Assembly (NCBI GenBank): GCA_964396995.1
Contig: CAYNIG010000098.1
Coordinates: 1-15,226, forward strand
Direction of reading: 5' to 3'
From: JADJLQ01 sp964396995
GTDB lineage: Bacteria > Bacteroidota > Bacteroidia > Chitinophagales > Saprospiraceae
Length of the DNA stretch: 15,226 nt
The translations under genes were made by a program, and so were the position numbers. This document shows positions 14,739 through 15,226 of this stretch, one piece after another. Numbering within the stretch: the first letter of the stretch is position 1; every line of letters begins with the position of its first letter. The notes under the pieces were generated by a model. The model was not told the DNA's origin. It did not search any database and saw only the letters and a program-made list of their open reading frames with translations.

Positions 14739-15038
14739 TTAATACTCCCAATTCCATTCATTTTCTTCTGTCCGGTACTGATTTTTGGTTTGAATTCTTT
14801 CTACTTGTCGGTCTATAATTAATTGGGCTAATGCTTTGGGTACATTTGCCTTATGATGTAATGCAAGTTGAATTTTGTGTTCCGGTACATCCATTCTGTA
14901 TAAATAGCTAAATAGCAATTCCGGCTGATGCTGCAGAAGGTCTTCCACCTTTAATTCCATGGCAGCCACGAAAGCGGCCCGATCCAGATAATCATCCAGA
15001 TTAGTTAGTTCCGGGAAATTGGCTGATGAGTTTTCCAT
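14739..15038 (-). CDS. Small hypothetical protein, helical and acidic at the N-terminus
   Basis: 99 residues, no signal peptide or membrane segment. It opens MENSSANFPELTNLDDYLDRAAFVAAMELKVEDLL and looks mostly helical; a middle part LLFSYLYRMDVPEHKIQLAL is followed by a conserved-looking ALAQLIIDRQVERIQTK, and the end is Tyr/Trp/Glu-rich (ENEWNWEY). I do not recognise a named family, but the coherent composition and the tight position, 16 bases after the stop of the gene upstream, argue that it is a real gene in an operon. It may be a partner or accessory of that upstream protein; this is inference. Confidence 0.65.
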   Translation of the reverse strand: MENSSANFPELTNLDDYLDRAAFVAAMELKVEDLLQHQPELLFSYLYRMDVPEHKIQLALHHKANVPKALAQLIIDRQVERIQTKNQYRTEENEWNWEY

Positions 15039-15054
15039 TTAATAAATCAGTATA

Positions 15055-15226
15055 TTATTTCAACCTGGCCGTAATATTAAAATCCTGCAATACAGCATCC
15101 AAAATAGGATCCTGCCCTTTCACGTATTTTTCTTTTAAATGATAACCATAAAATTTACTCAGAGAATTCCAATAGGTAGCGGTAAAACTTCCTTTCACAT
15201 CTTTGATCAGATCATAGAACGGAACA
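15055..15226 (-). CDS. C-terminal fragment of an unrecognised protein (5' end outside window)
   Basis: On the minus strand the frame is open from the window edge to a TAA at 15055-15057, giving 56 visible residues that begin VPFYDLIKDVKGSFTATYW and end ILDAVLQDFNITARLK. Composition and codon use look like real coding sequence, mostly helical with aromatic residues (NSLSKFYGYHLKEKY). I do not recognise the family from this tail. The small gene at 14739-15038 begins 16 bases downstream on the same strand, so the two are probably one transcript. Confidence 0.6.
   Translation of the reverse strand, partial: VPFYDLIKDVKGSFTATYWNSLSKFYGYHLKEKYVKGQDPILDAVLQDFNITARLK

Noticed and set aside
1..15226. 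Mobile element, prophage, CRISPR or defence island
   Set aside because: No transposase, integrase, repeat array, Cas or known defence protein was found; gene content and style are uniform across the window.

Overview
The window looks like a piece of a Bacteroidota chromosome, most likely from the Saprospiria or a nearby class. Four things point there: AT-rich DNA; TAnnTTTG-type -7 boxes with no Shine-Dalgarno sites ahead of several genes; a YbeY whose motif ends in Asp rather than His; and many Bacteroidota-style envelope proteins (OmpA with a jelly-roll-like front, MopE-motif lipoprotein, lipid-anchored barrel-like protein, TPR histidine kinase of the HisKA_2 type). This is inference from protein style; no rRNA marker is present. 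No mobile element, CRISPR array, tRNA or rRNA gene was seen. No gap between genes exceeds about 180 bases.

Layout. (1) Positions 1-3176, plus strand: the tail of a SAM-dependent methyltransferase, overlapping by four bases a 904-residue GT-C glycosyltransferase that carries a C-terminal TPR block and an unrecognised N-terminal cytoplasmic domain. This is probably a polyprenyl-phosphate-sugar or envelope glycosylation pair. (2) Positions 3251-7016, minus strand: an AlaA-type alanine aminotransferase, an OmpA-family protein and a glutaryl-CoA dehydrogenase, spaced 90-97 bases apart and probably transcribed mostly separately. (3) Positions 7195-9079, plus strand: a cysteine-rich lipoprotein with a CH...HGD motif and a MopE-like metal-binding motif, closed by a terminator hairpin; then a YdeI/OmdA-family protein overlapping the rRNA-maturation RNase YbeY. 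(4) Positions 9132-11767, plus strand: a translationally coupled two-component system, with a periplasmic TPR sensor kinase and a REC-LuxR response regulator. (5) Positions 11899-12855, minus strand: a membrane-anchored endonuclease/exonuclease/phosphatase (EEP) fold protein whose catalytic residues are largely replaced. Diverging from it is a secreted Kelch protein (12965-13924). (6) Positions 13980-15226, minus strand: a lipid-anchored barrel-like protein, a small hypothetical protein, and the C-terminus of an unrecognised protein cut by the window edge.

Most of this is core metabolism and envelope biology. No clear new multi-gene defence or mobile system is visible. The observations most worth pursuing are the degenerate EEP protein, the unassigned N-terminal domain of the glycosyltransferase, and the metal-motif lipoprotein.
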